From: Atherix ibis
Taxonomy: Eukaryota; Arthropoda; Insecta; Diptera; Athericidae
DNA length: 64,000 bases
Direction: 5' to 3'
NCBI GenBank assembly: GCA_958298945.1
Contig: OY282606.1
Coordinates: 55,751,920 to 55,815,919 of the forward strand
Below are positions 47,011 through 57,839 of the stretch, one piece after another. Numbering within the stretch: position 1 is the stretch's first letter; every line of letters begins with the position of its first letter. Position numbers and translations under genes: made by a program. A model generated the notes under the pieces. The model was not told the origin of the DNA, ran no database searches, and saw only the letters and a list, made by a program, of their open reading frames with translations.

Positions 47011-50000
47011 TATACTAAATTTATTTTTCCAGGCAGTTTTCAAAATTTAATTTGTGTACAAAAACTCCGCCAAAGTGGGGAGACACTTATTAAAGAGATA
47101 CTACAGAGCATGTACGATTGATATTCATTAAACTACCGAATACAATAAAGATTTGAAATTATTTTTAACTTCGAACGTAAAAACGAAAAAACTCTTAAAT
47201 TGATTTATTGAAAAAATAAACTTTTATCATTTTATTCTTAGAAATATAAATTTACGGTTTTCACTGAAATATTTTTTTTTTTTCAAATTCACAATTTATT
47301 AAAATAGCTTTTAGACTAATTTAAAATTTTATTTAAGAAAATAAATTCAAAAAAGAAGTAAAACTACTAAAAATTTTGCTACGGAACTTTAGATATAATA
47401 AAATGATCATCATGTTAGTTATGTTTGGTTCCCATTAATATCTACGATCATCTCAATAAATTTTTGATTTATGAATGAGAAAACTTCCTAGAAACTTGGC
47501 AATGACCATTTCAGCAGTACAATGAAAATGGAAAAAAATTACATAAACTAGACAATAAATAATAAAATAAAAGTAAAAGAATAAAAAACGTGTCAAATTT
47601 AAGATGAGGTAATTAAACACTGAAGGACATATGTATATATTGTATGTGTCATACAAAAAGGTTGACCATAAATTTATCGGAAAGGTGAAGATAAAAGCGA
47701 AAATCCTCCATAAACGTCACGAAAGCTACCCTATATACACAATTATGCATGATTATATACACAGTGTCTACCTACAGACACGGTGGATTCACATATCGAA
47801 ATACCTATGCAGATTTATGGATCCCATGTAGACGATAGATGATGGTAGAGATAGGAGATGCTCCAATGTCCGTTTTAACAGTAAATGCCTACCTACAGGT
47901 ATTGTTGTAGTCGTTTGTGTATCGTTCATGTTAGCGCATAGAGATGAATGGGATTTACTTAAAGTCGTACCAGCGACAGGCTACAAAGTGAATTTCGAAA
48001 TTCTTTTGAAAACCCCAACATTATCCTCCTTCCGCGTAGTTCTGCCCTAGTTGAGCACATCCTACCACCTATCATCAAAGTCGGAATCTCATTTCGGGGC
48101 CATGCAGGCACATATATTTACCTTGATCATCGTTGGGCCTCAAATTCTTCGGTCGCCGTTCGAAATCGTGGGGAATTGGTTTTAGGCAATCGTGAATTGA
48201 TCAAATTTCATTTTTTGCGCGTGCACTCTCGTGGGCTAGCAGAATTTAGACAACGGCTCATCTTGTGCGGCGCTATACAAAAATTTTGTACCTTTTCTTT
48301 TATTTTTCAGCATTTCAAGATCATTTTTTTTGCACGATGATGATTACCTATCTGATCATTATAACTGCAAAAAAATTCTGCTCGGCTAAATTGGGTAATT
48401 TTTTTTTTTGCTCGTCTCTTTGCCTTGTCAACGTGTCAATAACACTTTTTCCAAAGGATATCCTTCATATTATATTAAAGCAGCAGAAAAAAATATATAA
48501 ATTATTATAAAAATGGATGATTTTGTTTAACAAAATTATTTTTCTTTATATTACAATAAAAAATGCAAGTAAATTCTTATAAATACACATCTAAGAAGGT
48601 GAAATTATGTAAACTCGATCGTCTAAATACCGAAAACTTAGTATCGGTTTTAAGATAAGGCATACCAAAATAACAGGAGTAAATTATTTTAGATTTTGAA
48701 ACATTTAAAAAAGAGTTTTAAAAAATTTAAAAACTACTAATAATGGAAAATCAATAATACAATATATTCCTCCAATAGTCAATCCTTTCGACTAAGTGCA
48801 TAAGAACTTTTGAACACTTCCAAAAACTTGATACCACATACGAAACTGGATAAAATTAATTAGAAGTCTGAGAAAATAGTATCGGTATTAGCAGTTAAGT
48901 TGCAATACAAAAAGTTCGGATTTTAATCGTTAGGATGACGGAATAAAATCCTCCTTTTCCGAGCTATTATTTATTAAGGTGTTATACTACAAAAAAAATA
49001 GGAGTCTTATCTTTGATATTATTTTGGAAAGTTATATTTCAATTTATATTCCGATAGTAAATTAATGATATAACAAAAACTAGTTTGAAAAAGTTCTAAA
49101 AAAAAACCATAATCTTGCAATAATGTTTAAGCAAATGAATTTGAGAGAAAATAGCTTTATTAAATTTTAATCAAAACATCATAAAGAAATTGTAAAATAG
49201 TAAAAAAAATTATTAAAATAAAACCAAAACTATTAACGCAGACTCGACAAGACGCATTTTTATTATTAGATTGGAAAATGAAGTCTTCAAAACAGCCTAA
49301 AATTCAGAATATTCTATGGATAGCCTAACAATTTTAATATGATACCATTTTGTTAGGTGATATTTGATAGTCATAAAGTTGATATATGATGGCTGTTCAT
49401 GAATAATGATAGATTCAGTAATCTACCATTATTTCAAAAGTATTTGAAGAAATAATTCATCAAATATTATGACGCTCAGAAATATATAGTAAATATTTGT
49501 TTAGAGCATGGACACTCAAACAAAACTATGTTTCCGATGCGCGAAAGCATAGCTAAAAGTCTGGGAACCTTAATTAGGCATCGTGTACACTAATTAACTC
49601 ATACTCAAACCGTAGTAGGGAATATATAAGGAGCTTCGTTAGTAAACAAACAAAAAATGCTTTTGCGATCTTAAAGATCCTAATGTCATTCAGGGACGAC
49701 ATTAACGTCCTCGTAAAGAGTGATATATAGAGATTCTGCAGAGCTAATTCATCTTCAACCAACCAGAATTTGGACGATATATTCATCTTCAACCAACCAG
49801 AATTTGGACGATAGCACGTGCTATAATGGAAATTCTGAAAACAAAGTTTCTTTACCGCTTGGTATATCGAAAAACTGTAATGTGGCTTAGTCTCTCCAAA
49901 GATTTTATTGTTCCCGAATTCTTCCTGTGTCTATAATATCATTGAAATTATCACGAAAATTAGGTAATTATGACCAAACCCGCAGAACACTTTTCCCCTG

Positions 50001-51519
50001 CTCTTAATATCCGTGGGTGCTAGCATTGCTGTAAAAATAGATAGGTCTGAAGTTCAAAGTAAAGGTGCTCTCATACCCACATAATTAAAAAAATGATATC
50101 AGAAACGACAAAGATTTACTTGGAGGCTTACCTAAAGAGATGTACCTAAAGTGGATATTTCTCCAAAAGAGAATAATTTTTAAATATCGATAGTAATGAC
50201 GATCATTGGAAATTAGAGACCATAAATAAAAAGATAGATTAAATCGCATATAGGTAATTCTTGAGAAAATAATTAAAATAATTTTCACATTTTAAAAAAT
50301 TATTAAATTAAATTACGACCTGATCGTAAGGGGAATAATTTCATTTTATTTAGAAATGAGCATTTTTGGTACATTTCAAAAAAATCAATTGTAGAACAAA
50401 TATTTTTTTATATGAAAATGTCGCTTATGAAAACATTGACGTCCACTCTTCGTTGAAGCAACCTCGTGAGTATCGGAACAGGTTCGATCTCGCTTCCTTC
50501 AATTTTTTACGATACGGATTTGCTTCCCTAAGTTTGTATCAGTTTCTTTGTGAAAATATTAATTTGATTATATTTTCCCCATCTGTCTTGTGAATCCTTC
50601 AAAGCTACTAGATTTAACATAGTTTTCTAAAGATGCATTAACATATTTCGAATTTTTTACTTATAACTCAATATTTCTGCTTTAAATTTTGATTTTTATA
50701 GATTCTTTTTTTAATTTAATTTATTTTTATTTATAATTTGGTATATCATTTTAATTTTCTTTTACTTATTTATTAAATATGCCTTTATTATTTGGTAATT
50801 TCTTCTATTTATATGCATTAAAAGTAATTGCAATAAAAATATTGTAATGAAACCAAAAAACCAAAATAGAAAATACTCAAGGGATTTGTATTTGTTAGTT
50901 GGGTGGAGCCAATTTTTTTTGAGCATTTTAGTTTATTTTGAGAAATTAAAATGAGAACTTACAAAAGATATTGAGGGATCTAAAAACTCGACAATTGAGA
51001 AAATCTCATTCAAAAAGATATATTACAAAATAGAGCAGCCATATTCAGATTGACCCCAACAACTGTTTATGTTAATTATTAAAGAAGATGACAGCATAAC
51101 AATCGTGACCTGATACTTTACCTCAGAGAGTGTTAGAGGTTGACAACAAGGCAAAATAATGTTATAGTAGAAGGGTGAGTTAAAAGTATAAATTAAAAGA
51201 AGTAGAAAAATGAGTTTAAAGTAGAAATTAAAAGAAGTAGAAAAATTAGAATAGAAGTCGGAAACACGTAATAAAAATACCAATGGACCCCGAAAAAAGT
51301 TTCATGAAAACTGGCGAATTGAAGGAACACCATTTCGAATTAATGGTCAGAATTTATGTTTAATTCTTCAGATTCTTGCAATCATAAAAATTGGTATCTG
51401 CATTAGCCTTTTTTTTTGACTACTTTAGAGAGAGGATAAGAGGGTACTGGTTTTTAATTTTAATCGTTGAATTCGTATAATATATTGGAATTTTATTATT
51501 TTACAAGGAGAAAGTTATT
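47011..51519. other. Unassigned; 34-bp tandem duplication
   Basis: The part at 47840-48250 is less AT-rich than its surroundings and contains broken frames, but no motif I can place. At 49747-49813 a unit beginning ATTCATCTTCAACCAACCAG is tandemly duplicated with period 34. An open frame at 48265-48510 (+) is hydrophobic and low-complexity and is not treated as a gene. Confidence 0.45.
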
Positions 51520-51630
51520 AATAAAGTAACAGTATAGGTAGGTGGGAGAATTTTTCAATTCAGTAGTAGACTTTGTGGTCTACTACTGAATTGCAAAATT
51601 CTCCCACCTAGCTATTTTGTAACTTTATTG
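51520..51630. repeat. Long inverted repeat, arms about 52 bp
   Basis: Arms 51520-51571 and 51578-51630 pair with a handful of mismatches around a 6-base loop. The inner 20 bases are perfect except for one position. The right arm runs into a 31-bp direct repeat, which may be part of the same small foldback element. Confidence 0.85.
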
Positions 51631-51710
51631 TTTTAGGTAGGTAACTCGTTTGATTGAAAAAATCAAAAACAAAACAAACATTGTTTTAGGTAGGTAACTC
51701 GTTTGATTGA
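51627..51710. repeat. 31-bp direct repeat, two copies
   Basis: ATTGTTTTAGGTAGGTAACT and the next eleven bases occur at 51627-51657 and identically at 51680-51710, with a 22-base A-rich spacer between them. Confidence 0.9.
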
Positions 51711-51920
51711 CTAGTCACATCACTTGTTAGGTTTCACATATTTTTTGTGATGCATAGAGTACTGTAGCCCTACTCATGGAACATTTATTATTGCCCTTTA
51801 ATGACTCTAAGGATACTTTTCCTTAAGTTATAAGATGGGTAGTTCCTATCAGCTTAGTCCCAACATATTTAGGAACTCCGCAGTTGCCACAGCATTTCTA
51901 TAAGTCTAAGTACTGCCATA

Positions 51921-52836
51921 TAAAGGGTTTTCGAATAAGAGTGATATGATTTCTTTTCAACAAAAAACACACTAATTGTTAAGGAAATTCAAACGATTTT
52001 TATTTAATGTGAAGTACAATCGATACAATTAAGTTTTGAATAAAACGTTATTCAAATGTCCTCTACGACTTCTTTTGCAGAAACGAATTCGATGCACCCA
52101 ATTTTCGAGCGCTTTTTCCACTAAATCAAGTCATATGTGTATGTCATGAATAGTACGTTCAATATTGACTTCTAAAGCTTGAAGACAGTCTGGTTTATTG
52201 CTAAAGACCAATGACTTCAAATAACCCCACAAGAAATAGTCTAATGGTGTTAAATCACAACTTCTTGGAAGCCATTCAATGTCACAATTTCTTGAAATAA
52301 TCGAATATCCAAACTTTTCTCGCAATAATTCGGTTGTTGCACGTGCTGTGTGGCACGTAGCCCCGTCTTGTTGGAACCAGATGTTGTCAAGATCAACTTT
52401 TTCCAATTTCGGCCATAAAAAGTTGGTTATCATCGATCTTTGCCGCTCTCCATTGACATTAACGGTGTTACCAGCTTCATTTCGAAAGAAGTACGGACCG
52501 ATGATTCCACCAGACCAAAAACTACACCAAACTGTTAATTTAGGTAAATGTAATGGGTGTTCATGACACCCATTAGAAAGGGCCGATAGTTTTGTTTATT
52601 TACCGCACCACTCAGATGAAAGTGAGCCGCATCGGAGAAGATGAAAAGTTGCAATTGGAGAACGATTATTTTAATAATAAAATTGAATAATTTGTAAACG
52701 TTTTTCTTGCGTATATCTCTTCATGATAAAATTTTAAACATTACTGAATACAATGAAAAAAAAAACAGATCATGACATATTACAAATGGCCGAAACGTCA
52801 CTTAGAAATCATATTACCCTTATTGGAAAACCCTAT
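51921..52836 (-). mobile_element. DD41D-type transposon, internal deletion derivative
   Basis: Bounded by 30-bp inverted repeats at 51925-51954 and 52804-52833 that match at 27 of 30 positions and begin GGGTTTTC, with TA or TAAA next to them. The roughly 0.9-kb body carries a transposase that lost its middle. This copy defines the ends of the family whose fragments occur at 12.4, 13.1, 23.9, 31.2, 35.3 and 41.9 kb. Confidence 0.85.
52045..52724 (-). pseudogene. DD41D-type transposase, best-preserved copy (deleted)
   Basis: The minus-strand ATG at 52724 gives MKRYTQEKRLQIIQFYY. A deletion then removes the rest of the DNA-binding half. Next come FIFSDAAHFHLSGAVNKQNY (first catalytic Asp), LTVWCSFWSGGIIGPYFFRN, DNIWFQQDGATCHTAR (second Asp) and RSCDLTPLDYFLWGYLKSL (third Asp). 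41 residues separate the second and third Asp, giving the DD41D signature. A TGA at 52128-52130 interrupts before the C-terminal LVEKALENWVHRIRF. The segment 52131-52560 reads in one frame, so it is less decayed than the other copies. Confidence 0.88.
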
Positions 52837-53291
52837 ATTTCAGTATTTTAATCTGTTGCAGCATTTTTGTTTGACAGTTGAAATTGAAATAGAAATAAAT
52901 TAAGTGAATACTAACCTTATTTGTAGTTTTATTAATAAATTGTTTTTATAAATAATAAATTATTATTGCAATTGTATTTAATTTGTTGACATGGGAGAAA
53001 TTCGCCAATTTTTGAAATTATGCTCCATCCATATGTCTTATTTCTAATGTTTCGTTCTCGTCGTAGTATTAAAATTAAAGGCAATATATATTTGAATATA
53101 TATGTAAGGTTTAATTAACTTTAAAATTGAATTAAGCATAATATATAAACAGTAAGCTAATCAGAGAGCGTTTGCCTACTCATTGTGTATAATTTGTAGA
53201 ATCGGACGAGGTGCTTGAACGATTTTATTTACCATTACTAGTTCTTGTCGATATTGTGTTCGAGACTTAAGTCTAAAGCTACTATAACAAA
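52837..53291. other. Intergenic
   Basis: AT-rich, no motif. The last four bases (CAAA, 53288-53291) are the left target duplication of the Gypsy element. Confidence 0.6.
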
Positions 53292-53528
53292 TGTCAAGAT
53301 GGAATTATAAGAATGAACGTTAATAATAAATAAAAATGCTAGGCGACAATTAAAGTAATAAAATAATATTGCTCAACGGCTTTATTTAATGTAGCGTACA
53401 AAAATAGTTTTTCACCCGTTCTCGTTCACGTACGTTCTTCGACTGACGTGTCGTTCTCGAGCCCAATCTCACCACACTTGTCTGTCTATGTAGTTGTGGG
53501 GGCATTCCCCGGTGGTGAATCGGTGACA
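53292..53528 (-). repeat. 3' LTR of the Gypsy element
   Basis: 237 bp, identical to 58404-58640 except at two sites (GACAATTAAAG versus GACAGTTAAAG; GACTGACG versus GACTGCCG). The pol reading frame runs 43 bases into it before its stop at 53486. Confidence 0.95.
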
Positions 53529-53854
53529 ACTCGGCTTTCCTGACCATTCGGATCGTCATCGATTCGGTCGGTTTCGGCATCATCTGGTGGGAGGACGCAC
53601 CATTTTTTCATTTTGTCGGTGGCGTAAACGCCTGCGTACTGTCGCTGCTTTCTCGGAGCGCCTGGGATATCTTCAACTAGATATCGATCATTACCTAACA
53701 GTTTGGTAACGATATATGGGCCTTTGTATTTGGGCTGCAATTTGCGCGATTGCCCCGTACTGCTGGGCTCGTTTTCAACCATCACCAAATCGTCAACGCA
53801 GTAAAGCGTTGGTTTACGGTGTTGGTGATCATATCGTTTTTTTCCATACTTCAC
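53486..53854 (-). pseudogene. Gypsy integrase C-terminal part, out of frame
   Basis: Continues pol after the frameshift. KLQPKYKGPYIVTKLLGNDR, then YLVEDI, is the DNA-binding C-terminal domain of Gypsy integrases, followed by a hydrophilic tail. It overlaps the main frame by 26 bases, and the switch occurs at a seven-base homopolymer (T7 on the plus strand, 53837-53843). One base too many or too few there joins the frames, so this may be a mutation, a sequencing error or, less likely, programmed frameshifting. Confidence 0.85.
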
Positions 53855-56800
53855 GCTTTTGATTTATGTTTTCGGCAACCTCATTCCTGACGCCATCTAA
53901 TGGGATGCTGGTATCCTGAATCTCGTGATGCAAATGAAGAATTATTTTATTCTTCAACGTATCTCTGGGTTTGAAGTCAAATATAATTTCGTGAGGACTT
54001 CTCTTGGTCGTGGATGACGTCATTGTATTTAGCGTCCATTGAATGTTTGTTAACGATTCGTCCCATTTTCGTTCATTTACTACAGCAGAAGATATTGCGG
54101 CAGTTATTGTTTTGTTGACACGCTCGATCTGCCCATTGGCTCTGGGTGTCCGTACTGCTACCTTCACGTGTCTTATAACGTGATCCTGACAGAAAGATTC
54201 GAATGCTTTTGAGGAAAAAGCCGTCCCTCGGTCGGTTATAATGGTTTCTGGGGTACCCATATAACTGAAAACTTCGTCCAAGATTTTTATTACAGCTGCA
54301 GTATTCGTCGTTTTAACAGCACGCAGAATGACGAATTTACTGAAAGCATCCGATATCCCCAGCACATGAAAATTTCCACGGCTGCTTTTCGGAAACGGTC
54401 CCAGGTGATCCAAGTGTAGACACTTAAATGGAATAGGTTCAATTAAATCGTAATGTAACTCACCTTCTGCCTTGCCACTTGGTTTTTTAAAGTAACAACA
54501 TTCAACGCATGATTTTAAGTATTTTGTTACATAGTCGCGCATCTTGGAAAACCAGTACCATTTCCTCAATCGGTCAAGGGTTTTTTCCAGACCCAAATGT
54601 CCCGCCAAGTCGTGACATTCTCGTACAATTCTCCACCGTACCGCTTTTGGCACAACCCATCGTTTGGTGTCATCGATTTTTTTAAATAACCTATGTTGCT
54701 CGTAACAAAACTCTTTTGTAATATGTTTGTCTTTCTCTGGTGATTGTAGTTTTGCAATGATTTGTTGTAAATCTGGGTCCTGCATTTGCATCGTCAATAG
54801 CCAGTCTACCTGTGAAAGATCGATACTAAATATTTTCAGATGAGCCGTGTCTATTTGCGACTCCCGTTCTTCAGCTGGCTGCCGGCTCAGGGCGTCAACA
54901 TGAGCCATCCGATTTCCACTTCTGTGCTCCAATGTGAAGTCAAAGTCCAGTAAACGAAGCCACCAACGAGCAATTCTTGGAATTAACTCTTTCTTCGTCA
55001 TCGTAGTTTTTAACGATGCACAATCGGTGACTACTTTGAAGGTTTTTCCCAAAAGGTAATACTTAAACCTCTCCAATGACTCCACTATTGCCAAAGTTTC
55101 TAGCTCGTAGCTATGAAATTTCGCTTCTGACGCACTTGTGGTACGACTATAATAAGCAACCGGTTGTAGCCTACCATCATCTCGCTGCATTAGAATTCCG
55201 GCTAATCCTATGGCACTCGCATCCGTGTGGACCTCATGATCCGCGTTCATTTTATATGAGGTTAATAATGGCTTATTAACCAACGCCTTTTTCAGCTCGA
55301 GAAATCCTTTTTCTTGATCGTTGGTCCAGCAAAACTTTTCGTCCTTTTTCAATAGTTTCGTCAAAGGAGCGACAATAATTGCGAAATCTTGCACAAACTT
55401 ACGAAAATACCCGCAAAGACCCAAGAATTGTCTTGTTTCTTTAACATTAGTGGGTTGTTTAAAATTTGCAACAGCATTCGTTTTCAATTCTCCCGGAAAA
55501 ATTCCATCTGGCAGTATTTGATGTCCTAAATAATTCACGTGTCGTTGTAAGAAAGAACATTTTTTTAAATTTAATGTTAATTTAAATTTTCTCAATGCGT
55601 TAAATGTTTTCTTTAATTTAGTCATCCCATCTGCCACCGTTTCGCTTCCGATTAAAATATCGTACATATAGATTTGAATGTTTTCACCAATATCAGTTTT
55701 CAATTTCGCCATCAATTTCTGGAACTCAGTCGGCGCGTTCTTGAGTCCGAACGGAATTCGCTTAAATTCATACAAGCCGTTTGGCGTAATGAATGCCGTA
55801 TATTTCCTGCATTCGTCCTTGATTGGAATCTGGTAATATCCACTATTTAGATCAAGTGAAGTGAAAAACTTGAACGACCCAGCTTTCTGCAACTCCTCTT
55901 CTATATTCGGTGTTGGATAAATTTCTTTTTTGGTGCAAGCATTCAATAATCGATAGTCTATACACAGTCGATCTTTCCCGTTCTTTTTTTCCACTAACAA
56001 TGCTGGGCTAGCAAAATCAGATTTCGATGGAACAACAATATCGTTATCGAGTAGTTCTTGTACTGATTCGTTGATTCGTTCCAGTTTTGCGTATGGCACT
56101 CGAAAAGCCCTTTGCTGAATTGGATTAGCTGGCTCAAGTTTAATCTCCATCTCTGCCCGATCAGTCAATCCAATATTTTTAAGTTCTATAGGAAAGAGAT
56201 CATTATATTCATTAACCAAATTCAAAATTAAACTTTTGTCGTGATCATTTAATGATCCACATTCTAATTCGGTATCTTTAATATCCTGCCTGTCCGACTT
56301 AAGTTTGTGATCCACTTTAACCGGTTGGTTCATGAAAATTTTTAAAGTACCGTTCTCCTTAATCATACCAACCCTGGGTGAGTCTAGCACGTCCCTGCCA
56401 ATCAACACTGGCTCAGGCGAACAATTGTCGTTGACGATATACATTTGTGTTTGGATTTTCACGTCATCAATTTTGATTTCGACATTTATTTTTTCAGTCG
56501 CCACATACGTTCCCCCCAAAAATCCGCTGATTGATAATCGACACGGAATACGCTCGGTAGAAATGTGATTCGCATTATGTCGTCTTATTAATGTGCATGG
56601 GCTGCCACTGTCGATCTGACCAACCAATTCATAATCACCGATATATATTAATTTGTGGTATATTGTTGGCAATTGTCGACAATTCATCACCCCCACATAC
56701 GCTTGTCCAGGACATTCAACTGGTTCACCCTTGCGATGAACTTTATTACATTTCGTGCACCGCGGTCTACGTGATGGCTCGGGACAATCCCTAGCAAAAT

Positions 56801-57839
56801 GTCCCGATTTGTAGCAATTATAGCAATCGGTTTTATTGATATTGTTTTTCTTCGGTTTTTGCTCTTTGTGTTCGATTTTTATTTTATCTGGAACTGGTTG
56901 TGTTGTGGCTGCTGGTTTCGGTTTATCATCTCGATTAGATGATTTTCGGATACTCAGGCACCATTGCACTCGGTCTCTCAAGTCGCTTAAACGTTCAATT
57001 CTCTGGCCCTGGAATGCCGAATACAACTCCTCATCACGCATGCCCAGAATAAAATATTTGATGATCGCATTTTCGTTTACACGACCCCTTAAACCAATTC
57101 TTGCCATTTCGTCAACGTATTCTAACATTGATTCGTTCGCCCTACGTTTCCGGTTCATCATCGCCATATGGACATCGGCATCGTTCATTACAGGAGTAAA
57201 TTTGTCTCTGAATTGTTGTGCAAATTCACTCCAGTTCGTACATAAATCTTCCAGTCGTTCATACCATAATCTAGCATTACCCTTCAGCTTTAGCCCAATC
57301 GATATTAAAACGAGTGAATCTGCCCATCTATAAAATTTTTTTAATTTTTCCACCCTCCGAATCCACTCCGATGCGATCAACCCTTTTTCGTCGTTTGGGT
57401 CAAAGTCCGGCAGTATATCCATAATTTCTTTCGGTGTAAAATGGATATTATGAAAATTTACCTGACTATTAGGTCTACCAACCACCGTGGATGAAATTAT
57501 TGGAATTTCATGTAAACTATTTTCATCATCGTCAGCATTTAATCCGCGTTCTGCTGTTCTATAGTTGTCATCATTATCATCTGGCAACAATGTTGCGGTA
57601 CGATTACCCGACACATGATGCACCATTCTTGAAACTAACTCAGATTTTTTTCCTTTAATGCCGAGTCCAGCTTCTCTTAATTTAATTTGAAGCTGTTTGA
57701 CTGTATACGACTGATATTTCATTCGCAGCGATTTTAGTGTTAGTTCTGTGGCTTTTGGCGACGCGGCTGCGGCTGATACGGCGCCCGCCTCACCCGAAAT
57801 ACTATCAGAGTCTCTCACCCATACATCAGTAAGTGACAT
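53829..57839 (-). CDS. Gypsy Gag-Pol polyprotein (defective)
   Basis: The open frame extends upstream to 57905; I take MSLTDVWVRDSD at 57839 as the start because the first 22 codons look like leader. In order: an Ala-rich segment and a SAP motif (TVKQLQIKLREAGLGIKGKK, about 57700-57615). Then Gag core, a CX2CX4HX4C knuckle (CYNCYKSGHFARDC) and an aspartic protease (IDSGSPCTLI). Reverse transcriptase has RLCIDYRLL and TSLDLNSGYYQIP, but the active site at 55659-55670 reads YMYD, with Tyr for the first catalytic Asp. RNase H follows (HTDAS, YELE, VTDC), then an integrase HHCC finger and a DDE core (LDHLG, ITDRGTAF, GQIERVN). Gag and Pol share one frame. Confidence 0.93.
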   Translation of the reverse strand: MSLTDVWVRDSDSISGEAGAVSAAAASPKATELTLKSLRMKYQSYTVKQLQIKLREAGLGIKGKKSELVSRMVHHVSGNRTATLLPDDNDDNYRTAERGLNADDDENSLHEIPIISSTVVGRPNSQVNFHNIHFTPKEIMDILPDFDPNDEKGLIASEWIRRVEKLKKFYRWADSLVLISIGLKLKGNARLWYERLEDLCTNWSEFAQQFRDKFTPVMNDADVHMAMMNRKRRANESMLEYVDEMARIGLRGRVNENAIIKYFILGMRDEELYSAFQGQRIERLSDLRDRVQWCLSIRKSSNRDDKPKPAATTQPVPDKIKIEHKEQKPKKNNINKTDCYNCYKSGHFARDCPEPSRRPRCTKCNKVHRKGEPVECPGQAYVGVMNCRQLPTIYHKLIYIGDYELVGQIDSGSPCTLIRRHNANHISTERIPCRLSISGFLGGTYVATEKINVEIKIDDVKIQTQMYIVNDNCSPEPVLIGRDVLDSPRVGMIKENGTLKIFMNQPVKVDHKLKSDRQDIKDTELECGSLNDHDKSLILNLVNEYNDLFPIELKNIGLTDRAEMEIKLEPANPIQQRAFRVPYAKLERINESVQELLDNDIVVPSKSDFASPALLVEKKNGKDRLCIDYRLLNACTKKEIYPTPNIEEELQKAGSFKFFTSLDLNSGYYQIPIKDECRKYTAFITPNGLYEFKRIPFGLKNAPTEFQKLMAKLKTDIGENIQIYMYDILIGSETVADGMTKLKKTFNALRKFKLTLNLKKCSFLQRHVNYLGHQILPDGIFPGELKTNAVANFKQPTNVKETRQFLGLCGYFRKFVQDFAIIVAPLTKLLKKDEKFCWTNDQEKGFLELKKALVNKPLLTSYKMNADHEVHTDASAIGLAGILMQRDDGRLQPVAYYSRTTSASEAKFHSYELETLAIVESLERFKYYLLGKTFKVVTDCASLKTTMTKKELIPRIARWWLRLLDFDFTLEHRSGNRMAHVDALSRQPAEERESQIDTAHLKIFSIDLSQVDWLLTMQMQDPDLQQIIAKLQSPEKDKHITKEFCYEQHRLFKKIDDTKRWVVPKAVRWRIVRECHDLAGHLGLEKTLDRLRKWYWFSKMRDYVTKYLKSCVECCYFKKPSGKAEGELHYDLIEPIPFKCLHLDHLGPFPKSSRGNFHVLGISDAFSKFVILRAVKTTNTAAVIKILDEVFSYMGTPETIITDRGTAFSSKAFESFCQDHVIRHVKVAVRTPRANGQIERVNKTITAAISSAVVNERKWDESLTNIQWTLNTMTSSTTKRSPHEIIFDFKPRDTLKNKIILHLHHEIQDTSIPLDGVRNEVAENINQKREVWKKTI

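Noticed and set aside
48265..48510. 81-codon hydrophobic open frame as a small membrane protein
   Set aside because: Phe/Leu/Lys-rich low complexity, starting in undistinguished DNA; nothing supports expression.
53829..53854. Programmed frameshift between the two integrase frames
   Set aside because: The break lies inside the integrase domain, not at a gag-pol boundary, so a mutation or read error at the homopolymer is the simpler explanation.
56836..57333. 165-codon plus-strand frame opposite Gypsy gag
   Set aside because: Antisense shadow of the long gag-pol frame; no independent motif.
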